From Brachypterus glaber (taxonomy: Eukaryota; Arthropoda; Insecta; Coleoptera; Kateretidae): DNA of 64,000 bases. The notes beneath the pieces are model-generated. The model had not been told where the DNA came from. It saw only the letters and a program-made list of their open reading frames with translations, and did not search any database. The stretch spans positions 98,737,234 through 98,801,233 of the forward strand of contig OY294045.1 of the NCBI GenBank assembly GCA_958510825.1, read 5' to 3'. Positions within the stretch are counted from its first letter, which is position 1. Each line of letters begins with the position of its first letter. This document shows, one piece after another, positions 45,545-56,863 of this stretch. Both the position numbers and the translations under genes were made by a program.

Positions 45545-46030
45545 CGTTACAAACACCTTATCAAAACATCCACATTATAAATATTGCCATATAGCTCGGG
45601 TGAGCCCCCCCCTCCCTGGTATTTTTTAAATCACCTACGTTTGGGCGACAATTTTTTTTTTTGCAGGGGCGCCATGTTTGGTAGAATTTAAATTTTGGGG
45701 CGTCATTTTTTTTTGAAGGGGCGCCAAGTTTTGTAGGTAGAAACCGTCAGGGACAAAGCTTTTTACTTAAAGTAAATTTTGGGGCGCCAATTTTTTTTTT
45801 GAGGGGCGCCGAATTGGTAGTAACCGTCAGGGATAAAGCTTTTTTTCAGGTATTTGTTTTTAGGTGCCATTTTTTTTTGTAGGGGCGCCAAGTTTGGGAG
45901 TAACCGTCAGGGACAAAGCTTTTTTTCATGAAGGTATTTTTTTGGGCGCTAATTTTTTTTGTAGGGGCGCCAAGTTTTGGTTGAAACCGTCAGGGTGCCT
46001 CCCTGGGGGTGAGCCCCCCTTAGATTTTTT
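45545..46030 (+). repeat. Element with GGGCGCC tandem units
   Basis: Starts with ttataaatattgccatatag. From 45,640 a unit of about 75-80 bp (ggggcgccaagtttggtag, aaccgtcagggacaaagc, a T-run) repeats five times. The same units occur at 48,400-48,460 and inside the hAT-like element at 49.6 kb. Confidence 0.65.
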
Positions 46031-46655
46031 TCTGGTTACGGCCCTGTGCCTACAAGATTTCCCTGGCAGAACGACCGACAGATCAACCGACCGATAGAAC
46101 AACAATACGGAAAAAAAATTAAAATTTTTTGCACAAATGTAAGGCTCTTTTTGTAAAGCACTATTTTATTGGTAGTAGTGCTTGCATAGCGTGGTAATTT
46201 CTATTTGCCAAAAATTACCCCTTCCAGAGAGGAACTCTTAAGGAACACAGAAGGAACTCGGAGGAACTCAGAGGAACTCTTTGCAAAAAGGATCTCTTTT
46301 GTACAAATTTCAGACGCGGTCAGCCCCTCGGTCAGTACTTGACTCTGTCTTGTTAAAAATTAAGCACTGAAAACCAAATTTTGTGTAGTTACTCTGTGTG
46401 TAATACATATGTAATAATACTAATAGTCAGGCCTGTAACTGGAAAAAAAATACAGGGGCTGCTGAGAACACCCTAACAAAAAAAAATTGTAATAATTTCA
46501 GTGGTGCTCTGAAGCATTTTTTAGGGGGGGGAGCAGAACAAATATTTCCCAACTAAAAATGTTACTTTACTACCCCCCGACCATAAAATTTTGATGACTT
46601 AAAAAAAGAAGGTCCTCACCTCTGAAAAACTCCCAACCTTTCCAATTTTCCCAAA
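46030..46655. other. Spacer with short GGAACTC repeats
   Basis: A small run of (c)agaaggaactcggaggaac units at 46,226-46,280; otherwise nothing. Confidence 0.4.
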
Positions 46656-46659
46656 TTCA

Positions 46660-46812
46660 GGGAACGTTCAAGTATTACGTAACGCTCCAAGGGGGGGGGG
46701 GTAATTATGGAGTGTTATGCACATGTTAATGGTATAGGAAAATAGCGTTACAGGGGGGGGTTGGGGATCCAAAATGATCATAATTTGCATTACGTAATAC
46801 TTGAACATTCCC
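46660..46812. mobile_element. GGGAACGTTCAAG MITE, complete copy 3
   Basis: Inverted termini and body as in the other copies; flanks TCA and TTA. G- and C-runs are longer here. Confidence 0.75.
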
Positions 46813-47012
46813 TTACTGACCAGTTTCCCTTTACCCCTCAATTTACATTACTCTCAGTATTATTATTATTTAATGTAGGGTGGCTTCTATTTTGACTTGA
46901 CGGGCCTGCTAATAGTATTATGCAATTTTATGTTGTTTTTAGCAATAGGATCACTTCATCCAGGAGCAGATCTAGGGAACAACTTATTAAAACATCCTCA
47001 TTATAAATATTG

Positions 47013-48352
47013 CCCAATAAACAATGGTTCGGCGGCCGACGGTCGGTAAAGTGATGGCAAATGATCATCGCTATTTGACGTCAGCCCGACGTAGGAACGA
47101 CGTCTGATCGCCGGTCGGCAAAATGATGGCAAACGATAATCGAAATACTACGTCGGCTCAACGTCGGGCCGCCGTCGGCAAATGATAATCGAAATACTAC
47201 ATCGGCACAACGTCGGTCCGCCGTCGGCATCTGACTAAACAACCTAACAGCGGCAATACCATCGCACTTCGGATCATTGATCACGAAAATACCGCTGATT
47301 AACCGATTATATATTTTTTACACATAAATATTTTTTTTCAGTTTTGTTTTTTAAAACATTAATTATAATAATTATGTATTTGCTTTTTGCATTTTTACGT
47401 TTCCCAAGGAAAGTTTTGCGTTAGTAAAAAAAATTGAAAAATTGTTATTGCTTTTTTTTAAGTTTTTTGGCGTTTTGTATCCAAAATATATTTTTATTTC
47501 CGTCAAGTATCAAAAATATTCAGGGTGGGGTAAAATTTACCCCATAGGGTTAAAAACAATTGAAAAAAAAATCAGTTAAAAATAAAAAAAATAATTTTTT
47601 TATTTTTTTTGAATTTTTTTGATTTTTTTTTTTTGTTTTTGGCCCTATAATTGGGGAAACTGTATACAAATATAATAATAATAATGCTAAAAACTCGTAT
47701 TGCATTTAAAAAAAATAAAATTCTGGAAAACATGTTTTTACCCCACCCCGACTTTAACCAAAAACAATACCAGCCTTGAACTTTGGATAATTAACCGGAG
47801 TCCAAAATTTAAGTCTTTAGCTAAAAGCGTTCTAGAGTGATCGTGGTCACAAATTTTCCGGAAATACAGCCAATATAAAATACAAATATAAAATACTTAT
47901 AGTACTTTTGTGCAACATTAGATGGCGCCACCATCTGTACGCTTTCACTACACTTTATTTTTAATTTAATATATCCTTATAAGGATCAATTCCTTTTAAC
48001 GATCAATGCATAAGTCATTATGGAAAATTTTGTACTAGGGCAGTACAAAATGTCTATGTTGCAATCTATAGATTGCAAGTTGCAATTTGCAAAATCTGAT
48101 CTTAAAATGGTCGGTAAATGGTTGGCAATATGATCGGCAAAAGAGCGGCAAATGATCATTCTTTGATGATCTTAAAATGGTCGGTAAATGGTTGGCAATA
48201 TGGTCGGCAAAAGAGCGGCAAATGATCATCGTTTGACCGTACGCAACTGTCTCCTATTGACGGCGGGCCGCCCATCAATTTCGGACCGCCGTCGCACCGT
48301 CGGCATGCCTACGGTCGGCCGCTGGGCGGCCGCCGAACCATTGTTTATTGGG
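47013..48352. mobile_element. CCCAATAAAC TIR element, 1,340 bp
   Basis: The ends CCCAATAAACAATGGTTCGG and its reverse complement enclose GC-rich direct units (gtcggcaaaatgatggcaaa and acgtcgg(g/t)ccgccgtcgg) on the left, mirrored with variation on the right. The middle is AT-rich. Flanking DNA on the two sides is contiguous in a paralogous locus at 45.57-45.60 kb, which acts as an empty site and confirms the ends. A TG dinucleotide flanks both ends. No transposase frame. Confidence 0.75.
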
Positions 48353-48460
48353 TGGCATATAGCTCGGGAGCCCCACCTGGTACTTTTTAAGTCACCTACC
48401 TCTGGGCGCCATTTTTTTTTGCATGGGCGCCATGTTTGGTAGAAACCGTCAGGTACCGAG
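48353..48460 (+). repeat. Right part of the GGGCGCC element
   Basis: Resumes the host element interrupted at 47,013: catatagctcggg, then two GGCGCC units and aaaccgtcagg. Confidence 0.6.
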
Positions 48461-48584
48461 GTCTTTCTGCCCAGAATTTACAATACATTAAGATTTACAA
48501 TTTTTTTAGTAATTAAATAATATGACAAAAAAGAATAATTATGATAAATAATGTAAGAACTGATTGGTAGAGAAGGGTGTCGTC

Positions 48585-49030
48585 TCTTAAAATAGTATTA
48601 TACAGTAGTTTCGAATTTTCAAAAAACTTCCTAGTCAAAAAATTCTTGGATATAAATTTGCTTCATGCAAAAATAAGCAACTTTTTTTTTAAATGTCCGT
48701 TCGTCCAACGTCCGATTTTTGTAGACTCGATAACTAAAAAACGAATAATCCGATCGACTTGAAATTTTCAGGAAAAATTAAGATCTACGAGGGGAAAATA
48801 TCTATTGATTTTTAAACTTTCAAATTGAAAGTAATCCTCCTAAAAACAAAAAAGTTATGGGGGTTACTTAAAAAAAATACAACTATTTTCAGTTTCGCAG
48901 AAAGAAAATTAAAAAAAAAATATTTTTTTTTAAAAAAAACTTTTTTTTAACTCAAAAAAAATCAAAAATTGTGTTTTTTTTAATTTTTTTTTTAAGTATT
49001 TGGGAAAATGCAATATGCGTAGCATTACAT
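48585..49030 (+). repeat. Dispersed repeat J, copy 2
   Basis: Shares gtagtttcgaattttc, cttggatataaatttg, cgaataatccgatcg and the closing tttgggaaaatgcaatat with copies at 16.4 and 50.3 kb. Confidence 0.55.
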
Positions 49031-49116
49031 ATCTTTTCGGTTTGTTTAAATTTTCTTTCTTTTCATTCTGTAAAGATAACATAATATTATGATCCGAAAA
49101 AATAGCGTACTACTTA

Positions 49117-49252
49117 GGGCCACTTGCACCAACTTTTGGTCTGGGATTATCTGATCTAAACCGAGTTTAAGTTAAAAATGCTGCGTTATAATTGGTCGGC
49201 CGTCAATATAATCCAAGTTGAAAGTCCAAACCATCATTGGTGCAAGTGGTCC
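49117..49252. mobile_element. PIF/Harbinger-type MITE, 136 bp
   Basis: Ends GGGCCACTTGCACCAA / TTGGTGCAAGTGG(T)CC, flanked by TTA on both sides (49,114-49,116 and 49,253-49,255). GGG-type ends plus a TTA duplication are the hallmark of this superfamily. Confidence 0.8.
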
Positions 49253-49394
49253 TTAGTACGCTATTTGACACACGAGCTCGTGTGTCAGTATCAGTGTTTA
49301 CATTTGAAATGCTACTGTTTCCACACAGTTATGTAATATACTCTATTTCATTTCATTATTAGTAACTAATTAGTACTTTTAATTTTATATCCGC

Positions 49395-50248
49395 ACTTGA
49401 TGCTACTAAGAGTGCCGAATGGCACTGCCGATGTATTAAAATCTTCGCCGAAAATTCAAAGATTTTTTTTTCACATTTCTCGACGTTTTAGACCTTTCTG
49501 AGTCGAAATCAGTAAAAAAAATCGTTTGTCTTTCTGTCTGTCTCTGTAAACTCGATAACTACATTTCTAAATAAGATATCGACAAGCGGTTTTTGCATAT
49601 TGTTTCTTATCGCAAGGGCGTAGATGAGGGTGGGGTAATGGGGGTAATTACCCCCCCATAGACGTGGGCGCCAATTTTTTTTGCAGGGCGCCAAGTTTGG
49701 TAGAAACCGTCAGGGACAAAGCTTTTGTCTTAGGGTATTTTTTTGGGCGCCGTCATTTTGTAAGGGCGCCACGTTTGGTAGAAACCGTCAGGGACAAAGC
49801 TTTTTTTCTTGATGGCATTTTTTGGGGGGCAATTTTTTTTTGTAGGCGCACAAAGCTTTATTTTGGCATGTTTTTTTCTTTTGCTAGGGGCGCCAAATTT
49901 GAGGCTTGAAAGGCCGGCCCTGGGTATTACCCCCCCCCCCCCCATAGAGGAAAAAGATCTACGCCCTTGTCTTATCGTATTTCGAAGAGCTTAGATTTTG
50001 GGGGTAGGAATGGGGGTAAAACTCCTATTTTTAGCGTTTTTTGGTTATAATTGATGCTATATGCAGTTTTTGCTAGAATATAAAGTTTTGGAGATACATA
50101 CTTTCAAACTTTAATAAATTATGCAAGTGTATTAATGGTTTGGACTTTTTGGTCTATTCACGTAATCACACAACTTTCCTTTTCATAACATTTCAAATTA
50201 CTGCCTAGTGCCGATGTTTTGACAAGTTGCTTGCAACTGTTCAGCAGG
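49395..50248 (-). mobile_element. Helentron-like element, copy with nested hAT MITE
   Basis: Minus-oriented copy from the CGGCACT hairpin side (49,395) to tgcttgcaactgttcag (50,248). It carries tctgtctgtctctg and cgaaaattcaaag landmarks and is interrupted by the 357-bp element at 49,613. Confidence 0.6.
49613..49969. mobile_element. hAT-type MITE with GGGCGCC units, 8-bp target duplication
   Basis: The ends CAAGGGCGTAGAT..ATCTACGCCCTTG are perfect inverted repeats. TCTTATCG is duplicated on both sides (49,605-49,612 and 49,970-49,977). An 8-bp duplication plus a CA start is typical of hAT. The interior is made of GGGCGCC / accgtcagggacaaagc units. Confidence 0.85.
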
Positions 50249-50249
50249 G

Positions 50250-50545
50250 TAATAAGGCTCAATTCCACCAATTTTGAAAGTAATCCCCGCAAAAACATAA
50301 AAGTTATTGGGGATTAAACATTAAAAAAAAATAATTTTCAATTTTTTATTCCTTTTTCGCAAAAAAAATTGAAAAATTTTTGAATTTTTTTTAATATTTT
50401 TTTTTATTTTTCGTTTTTCAAAAAAAGAATTTTTTTTAATTATTTTTTTTTTAAGTATTTGGGAAAATGCAGTATACCATTTACTGTGAATAATATATAA
50501 TGGATGCGTAGCATTACATATCTTCACGGATTGTTTTTTTTTCCA
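50250..50545 (+). repeat. Dispersed repeat J, copy 3 (partial)
   Basis: gaaagtaatccccgcaaaaac through tttgggaaaatgcagtata as in copies 1 and 2. Confidence 0.5.
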
Positions 50546-50549
50546 TTTA

Positions 50550-51320
50550 AATTTTTCTTAAATACACTCAAAAATATTAGTAATTCAAGAAACAATCTTA
50601 AGATTCATATAATATGAATCATATTCTACGATAGGCAAATTGTCCACCCCGTCCGAGAGTAGCTAGTCCCTTGATCAATTGATGAGGCTACTAAAATAAT
50701 TCTCAGCTCGAATAAAAATCTAAATTTCTACCAAAATCGTAGAAAAATCGCCAAGTTACAAAAGCCACTAAATCCACCTACAATCTGGTTTAAAATATGC
50801 ACGGAAAATCGGTTTTTGTATCATTTTAAACCTGTAAAATATTAATATTATATTATATACACTTACCTTAGGCTTTAGACTGCATTGATCACATAATAAA
50901 CATATTTTTTTCTTTATAAACGTCATCGAAAATGATTTAAAAGCTTTTGGAATCAGGTCTTCACACCTTTAATGCAAATTTATCAGGAATGCCTTGTTGC
51001 CATTTTGTTTTCAACCAATAAGAAGCAGGTACACAGAATCAAGCATGGCCGCTGATTTTATTAAAATGAATTTGCAAGGCAATTAAAATAAGCTAATAAA
51101 TAATGGAGTCTTTGTGAGTGGATTATTTTTTAATTATTATTTAAGTTATGAAATTTTATTAGATTTTTGGTAGACATTTTTAGTTTGTACAATGTAGGGC
51201 CGTATCGAAGGTTTCGTGGGGAGAGAAAGTCAAAAATGACAAAATCGAACTAAAAGTGAATAACGTCGAACTGCGAAAAACTTTATTCTCTAAATGTCTT
51301 CATAATATATAATTTCATTT
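50550..51320. other. Spacer
   Basis: AT-rich, no exon or bounded repeat recognised. Confidence 0.4.
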
Positions 51321-51327
51321 AAATTAC

Positions 51328-53500
51328 ATCGGCACTTAGTACTACTAAGAGTGTACATCGGAATCGGAAAATCTTCGCCGAAAAGTCAAAATCTTTGACC
51401 ATGTTTTTTTCAAATTTCTCGACGTCTTAGAATCATATTTCGAAGAGCTGATTTTATTAATGTAATACTTAAATGAATTTTTTTTTAAATATATATATAT
51501 AAACTATTTTTTTCTAAAATACATTGTTTTCGGGATATTAGGGTTTAACGGGGAGTACCTAATTTGCTGAATACACTAAAAAAATTATAACCCGAGTTAT
51601 ATTATTACAAACAACTGCGGACACCTCACGATGGGTGCGGACGGTCAAAATGTATATAAAAAAAGTGCTGCCCCCGCTGCCGCCCCCTAATTTTATAGAA
51701 ACTTTATTAGTATTATTAAAAACAAGTGCGGATACCTCGCGATGGATGCGGACGGAAAAATTACGAATAAAAAAAATGCCGCCCCCGCCGCCGCCCCCAC
51801 TACCTCCCCCTAATTTTATAGAAACTCGAAAAATATTATTACAAACACGTGCGGTAACCTCACGATGGGTGCGGACGCTTAAAAGTTCAATTAAAAAAGT
51901 GCCGCCCCCGCTGCCACCCTCACTACCGCCCCCTAATTTTATAGAAACTCGAGTAATATTATTACAAACAAGTTCGGATACCTCACGATGGATGTAGACA
52001 AAAAAATCACGAATAAAAAAATGCCGCCCCCACTACCGCCCCCTAATTTTATAGAAACTTGAGTAGTATTATTACAAACAAGTGCGGACACCTCGCGATG
52101 GATGCGGACGGAAAAATTACGAATAAAAAAAATGCCGCCGCCGCCCCCTAATTTTATAGAAACTCGAGTAATATTATTACAAACAAGTGCGGATACCTCA
52201 CGATGGATGTAGACGAAAAAATCACGAATAAAAAAAATGCCGCCTCCGCTGCCGCTCTCACTACCGCCCTCTAATTTTATATAAACTCGAGTAATATTAT
52301 TACAAACAAGTGCGGACACCTCACGATGGATGCAGACGAAAAAATTACGAATAAAAAAAATGCACCCATCTTGAGGTATCTGCACTTGTTTGTAATAATA
52401 TTACTCGAGTTTCTATAAAATTAGGGGGCGGCAACAGGGGCGGCACATTTTTGCAATAATATTACTCGAGTTTCTATAAAATTAGGGGGGTAGTGGGGGC
52501 GGCGGCGGGGGAGGCTTTTTTTTATTCGTGATTTTTCCGTCCGCATCCATCGTGAGGTATCCGCACTTGTTTGTAATAATATTACTCGAGTTTATATAAA
52601 ATTAGGGGGTGGTAGTGGGGGAGGCGGCGGAGGCGGAAATTTTTTTATTCGTAATTTTTTCGTCTGCATCCATCGTGAGGTATCCGCACTTGTTTGTAAT
52701 AATATTACTTGAGTTTCTATAAAATTAGGGGGCGGCAAATTTTTTATTCGTAATTTTTCCGTCCACATCCATCGCGAGGTGTCCGCACTTGTTTGTAATA
52801 ATACTACTCAAATTTCTATAAAATTAGGGGGGGGTAGTGGGGGCGGCAGCGGGGGCGGCCTTTTTTTTATTCGTGATTTTTTCGTCTACATCCATCGTGA
52901 GGTATCCGCACTTGTTTGTAATAATATTACTCGAGTTTCTATAAAATTAGGGGGCGGTAGTGAGGTCGGCAGCGGGGGCGGCACTTTTTTAATTGAATTT
53001 TTAAGCGTCCGCACCCATCGTGAGGTATCCGCACGTGTTTGTAATAATAATAATCGAGTTTCTATAAAATTAGGGGCCGGTAGTGGGGGCGGCGGCGGAG
53101 GCTGAATTTTTTTTATTCGTAATTTTTTCGTCTGCATCCATCGTGAGGTATCCGCACTTGTTTGTAATAATATTACTTGAGGTTCTATAAAATTAGGGGG
53201 CGGGGGAGGCTTTTTTTATTCGTAATTTTTCCGTCCGCATCCATCGCGAGGTGTCCGCACTTGTTTGTAATAATACTACTCAAGTTTCTATAAAATTAGG
53301 GGGCGGTAGTGGGGGTGGCAGCGGGGGCGGCACTTTTTTTATATACATTTTGACCGTCCGCACCCATCGTGGGGTGTCCGCAGTTGTTTGTAATAATATT
53401 ACTCGGGTTATAATTTTTTTAGTGTATTCAGCAAATTAGGTACTCCCGTTTAACGCAGTAAAATGAGTTTTACGCAAAATGCCGTTTTCCACCAGAAGAT
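51328..53500 (-). mobile_element. Helentron-like element, copy split by the 1.9-kb palindrome
   Basis: Left part 51,328-51,550 (atcggcacttagtactac, cttcgccgaaaagtcaaa) and right part from 53,448 (gcagtaaaatgagttttacg). The two meet at the duplicated GTTTAACG that flanks the palindrome. Confidence 0.6.
51551..53447. mobile_element. 1.9-kb palindromic transposon built of repeat units
   Basis: Ends GGGAGTACCTAATTTGCTG and its reverse complement, flanked by an 8-bp duplication GTTTAACG (51,543-51,550 and 53,448-53,455). The left arm is about seven direct units of 100-125 bp, each with GCGGACACCTCACGATGG, a CCGCCCCC run and CTAATTTTATAGAAACTCGA. The right arm has about nine units in inverse orientation, and the switch is near 52,365. 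Pro/Pro-rich frames in it are by-products of the CCGCCC runs. An 8-bp duplication fits hAT, P or Merlin; a GGG start favours Merlin-like, but this is open. Confidence 0.85.
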
Positions 53501-53795
53501 TTACTTAAAAAGCCAAAATAAGCCTAGTAACTTTTTTAGTTACTAATAATGATATATATAATTTTGGAATGTTTTCACGGCTTGTTTTAATAATGTTTTG
53601 AATTAGTATACAGATCATCCATCCGTTCTGTATACACTTCAAAGTATAATTTCTGTTCTCTTGTGGCCGGATCAAATCGGTTCCATCGTTTCGCTTTAAG
53701 GATGCCAGTTGTGCCTTATTATTTAGTGAACTAAAAGGTATGCAGGGGATACCAATTCTATGATTTAACTAAGTAAACTTGTTATTTTTAAAGCC

Positions 53796-53956
53796 CTCCT
53801 GGCGTCATCTACCAGACTTGGACAACAAAACGTAAAGTTCAGCTGGAACAAGGACCACCTGCCCTTCGACCAAGTGGGCTCCAAAATCTGCGGTTACGTC
53901 AAAGAAGAAGAAGAATACGAAGAGAAATATCTCCATTGTGAGAAGAAATGGAGATA
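53796..53956 (+). CDS. Possible isolated exon, unknown protein
   Basis: A GC-richer segment after an AG acceptor (tttttaaag) reads VKFSWNKDHLPFDQVGSKIC, then GYVKEEEEYEEKYLHCEKKW to a TAA. Codon choice is like the nearby Dlg5 exons, unlike the AT-rich surroundings. I do not recognise the protein, and it is not part of the Dlg5 domains seen here. It could be a terminal exon of an unidentified plus-strand gene, an exon fragment carried by a repeat or a chance frame. No partner exon was found upstream. Confidence 0.25.
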
Positions 53957-54307
53957 AAAAGAAGAAGAAGGTTATGGGAGAGAAAAAAGACAAGTAGATC
54001 AGTATGAATACACTCCCACGAGGACCAGGTGTTATTGGTTGCAGATTACAGATTTTTTCAGGAAATGGGTGGGAGTAACACAAAAACTACTATTAATTAT
54101 TTGGTAAGGGCTCAAATTTAATTTTATTAATTTATCATTATAAGTACAGTTGGATCCGAAAAAAAAAAGAAAGTATCTCAAGCTTTTATATGTACAAAAA
54201 AAATAAATAAATAAATAAATAGTTATACCCGATTTATACAAAAAAATAAATAAATTTAACTAAATCTGTTTGTGTAACGCTGTATTTATTTAAACTATAA
54301 TGAATAT

Positions 54308-55104
54308 ATCAGCACTTAGTACTACTAAGATGTACTAAAATCTTGCGTCTGACTGTCTGTCTATCTGTCTGTAAACTCGCTAGGTCCACTTCTAAAAAAG
54401 ACAAGCGGGGTTTTGAATATTGTTTTTTTATCATATTTCAAAGAGCTTATTAGATTTTGTGGGTAAACGATTGGGAGTAAGGGGATAAGGATGGGGTAAA
54501 ACTCCTATTTTTAGCGGTTTTTTAGTTATAATTAAGTTAATTATTATTGTATTTTATTAATTTAGCACTTATATGAAAGATTTTTTTAAATTGCTTAAAA
54601 AATATTATAAACAATTTTTTCCCAAAATACATTGTTTTCGGGATATTAGCGTTTAACCCTTTAAGGATAAAGAAGATAATTTAGCTTTATTTGGATATGG
54701 CCAATTAAATTATTTGGTTGTGAGTAATAAATTTTATTTGTGTCAAATAAATATTTAGTTCATGTAAATAAATATTTTAATTTTTAAATTATTAATGGGA
54801 ACAAAATAGTTTATTTGACAGTAATATAATTTATTTGTCACAACCAAATAATTCAATTGACCATATCCAACCAAATATTTTGTATCCACAAATAAACTGT
54901 TTTATCAGTGTAGAAAATAATAGTCGCTATCTTGGATCCATCATATTGATTTTTTCAAATCTAACCTCAGATTCGTAATTAGCGACCCCTAAAACCCCTT
55001 TGACGACGTAGGTGTATTAATTCACACAACTTTCTATTTGATAACGTTCCAAAATAGTGCCTAGAGGCGATGTTTGGACAAGGTGCTTGCAACTGTTCAG
55101 CTGG
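54308..55104 (-). mobile_element. Helentron-like element, copy with nested MITE
   Basis: Left part 54,308-54,665 (cttagtactactaag, tctgtctatctgtctg, ttttcgggatattagcg), right part 55,005-55,104 ending tgcttgcaactgttcagctg. It ends 40 bases before the first Dlg5 exon of the window. Confidence 0.6.
54668..54912. mobile_element. TTACACTGATAAAA TIR MITE, copy 2
   Basis: ggatatggccaattaaatta through accatatccaaccaaat and ttttatcagtgta as at 16.76 kb. Confidence 0.7.
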
Positions 55105-55143
55105 TTTTACATTCTAGTTTTATAACAAAATCGCATTTTCCAG

Positions 55144-55412
55144 ATCCGTAGCCGAAGAGCCGCGCTACCTGGTCATCGAAACCCTGAAAACCTCCAACCT
55201 GGGTATCTCTCTGGTGGGCGGCAATGCGGCCGGCATCTTCATCCACTCGGTGCAACCGGACTCCCTGGCCTACTTGGCGGGCCTGCGCACGGCCGACCAG
55301 ATCCTCGAATACAACGGCAGCGATTTGAAAAACGCCACTGCGGAAGAGGCGGCCTACGAGTTGGCCAAGCCGGCCGATAAAGTGACAGTGCTTGCGCACT
55401 ATCGCATCGACA
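55144..55412 (+). CDS. Dlg5: Dlg5, PDZ4-encoding exon
   Basis: First exon of the C-terminal part of Dlg5, a membrane-associated guanylate kinase scaffold acting at cell junctions and in polarity. After ttttccag the last base of a split codon is followed by SVAEEPRYLVIETLKTSNLG and ISLVGGNAAGIFIHSVQPDS. The motif NLGISLVGG is a PDZ carboxylate-binding loop (usually GLGF). It ends AHYRID at GACA|GTGAGT, phase 1. It matches the order PDZ4-SH3-GK known in DLG5. Earlier exons (CARD-like, coiled coil, PDZ1-3) lie outside the window or unseen upstream. High GC relative to the surroundings is typical of the exons of this gene here. Confidence 0.95.
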
Positions 55413-56362
55413 GTGAGTTTACTTCTTATTCTTTCTTTCTTTTTCTTTCTTCCTCAGGAGAAGAAATTCTGCCACAACAAAAAGTATATTTTTCCTGCTT
55501 TTTCTCTATTTTCCTTTCCGCCTTTTTATTCTTTCTGTACTTTTCACACCATTATGTTCTTGAAGAGAACTGTTTTCCAGTTTTCCAAAATCGTTAAAAA
55601 GTACGTACCCTGTATGTAGATTAACATTGTTTATACAACTACTTTTTTAATCAAATTCTAAATGACTCAAAAATCCTTCATCCTTTTTTTGTGTACAATT
55701 TTGGTCGAGAAGAATCAGTATGAAAATATCAGAGGGAATCAAGTTGCAATATTAAAAACAAACTTCGTTTTTTAAAAGAAGGTAGTATGTATTGTGAAGT
55801 TTTTTTTGTTTAAAACTTCTTATTTTTTCCTGAAACGTCGAGAAAAATCATTATTAGCAACAAAAAAAAAAATATCTGTCTGTCAGTATGTCTGTATCCA
55901 CGATAACTTAAGAAGACTCTGAGCTAGCGACTTGAAATTTGGTATGCAGTTCTATTTTTATATTATCTTCTAGCAAAATCGTTCTGAAGGAAGGGGGGTT
56001 AAATTTTTGTTTTGTTCGTATTTTTTTAATTATTTATAATTGAAGAAAAATAAAAATCACATAAAACATTAAATAAAACTACACAAAAAATTTTATTATC
56101 ATTTTTTCCACTTACCCCATAAAATGTAAAAAATTGTTTTTTGACTTTTTTATTCACAATAAAAGAAAAATTTAAAAATCATATAAGTTAAAATAAAATT
56201 ACATAAAATATGTAATTATAATTTTTTTTTCAGCCCTCCCCTAAAATGTAAAAATTGTTCCTGGGCAAAACTTTTTATGAGACGGTTTTTTTTTTAATTA
56301 AAGTAAAAGTAAATTTCATAAAACTTTTTTTTTCATAATTATTGTTGTTAATTTGTGTTCAG
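55413..56362 (+). other. Dlg5 intron with dispersed repeat fragment
   Basis: Pyrimidine-rich start. At 55,870-56,030 a fragment resembling repeat J (tctgtctgtcagtatgtctg, acgataactt) occurs. No exon. Confidence 0.4.
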
Positions 56363-56566
56363 AGTACAACGAGATCAAGGACAAGCCGGGAGACAGTCTG
56401 TACGTGCGCTGCGGCTTCTCGCGGTCCGGCAACGACATGACCGAACCGGCCCAATTGGCCTTCGCCAAGGACGACGTGCTCTATGTGGACAACACCATGT
56501 TCAACGGCGTGCCCGGCCAATGGCGGGCCTGGAAGCTGGACAGCGAGGGCCACCGCCAGCAATGCG
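56363..56566 (+). CDS. Dlg5: Dlg5, SH3-encoding exon
   Basis: Joins in phase (A|AG gives Lys) and reads YNEIKDKPGDSLYVRCGFSR, then EPAQLAFAKDDVLYVDNTMF and QWRAWKLDSEG. PGDSLYVR starts the SH3 strand, and DDVLYVDNTM is the conserved RT/n-Src region of MAGUK SH3 domains. QWRAWKLD supplies the Trp. It ends in phase 1 at TGCG|GTAAAA. Confidence 0.95.
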
Positions 56567-56863
56567 GTAAAACCATTTTTTTATTACAAATTTTCAATTT
56601 TAGCCAAAAATTTAAATAACAAGACGATCTGCAGATCGGATAGTCCGATCGGTTTCAAACTTGTATCGAGTTTTTAAACTTAAAATAAAAAGTTGCTCAA
56701 TTGAAAAAAAAAATCTTGCGCAAACAAGTTATGGGCCGCAAACTGTTGAAAATAGACAAAACTGAAAGTTTTGAGGTTTGGCTACCAGCTGTCTTTTTGG
56801 ACATAAAAATAAAAGTCAAATATATTTGCCAGTAATTTGCAAAATCCGTTTACAAAGAAAATA

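Noticed and set aside
45640..46000. CRISPR-like array
   Set aside because: Units are diverged tandem repeats with no conserved-repeat and unique-spacer pattern, in a eukaryotic repeat.
51635..53439. Proline- and glycine-rich open frames
   Set aside because: They are translations of the CCGCCC/GGGCGG repeat units of the palindromic element, appear on both strands in mirrored form and have no start context or homology.
55097..55399. Antisense open frames opposite Dlg5 exons
   Set aside because: They are shadows of the GC-rich coding exons; the plus strand has clear PDZ, SH3 and GK homology and splice signals.
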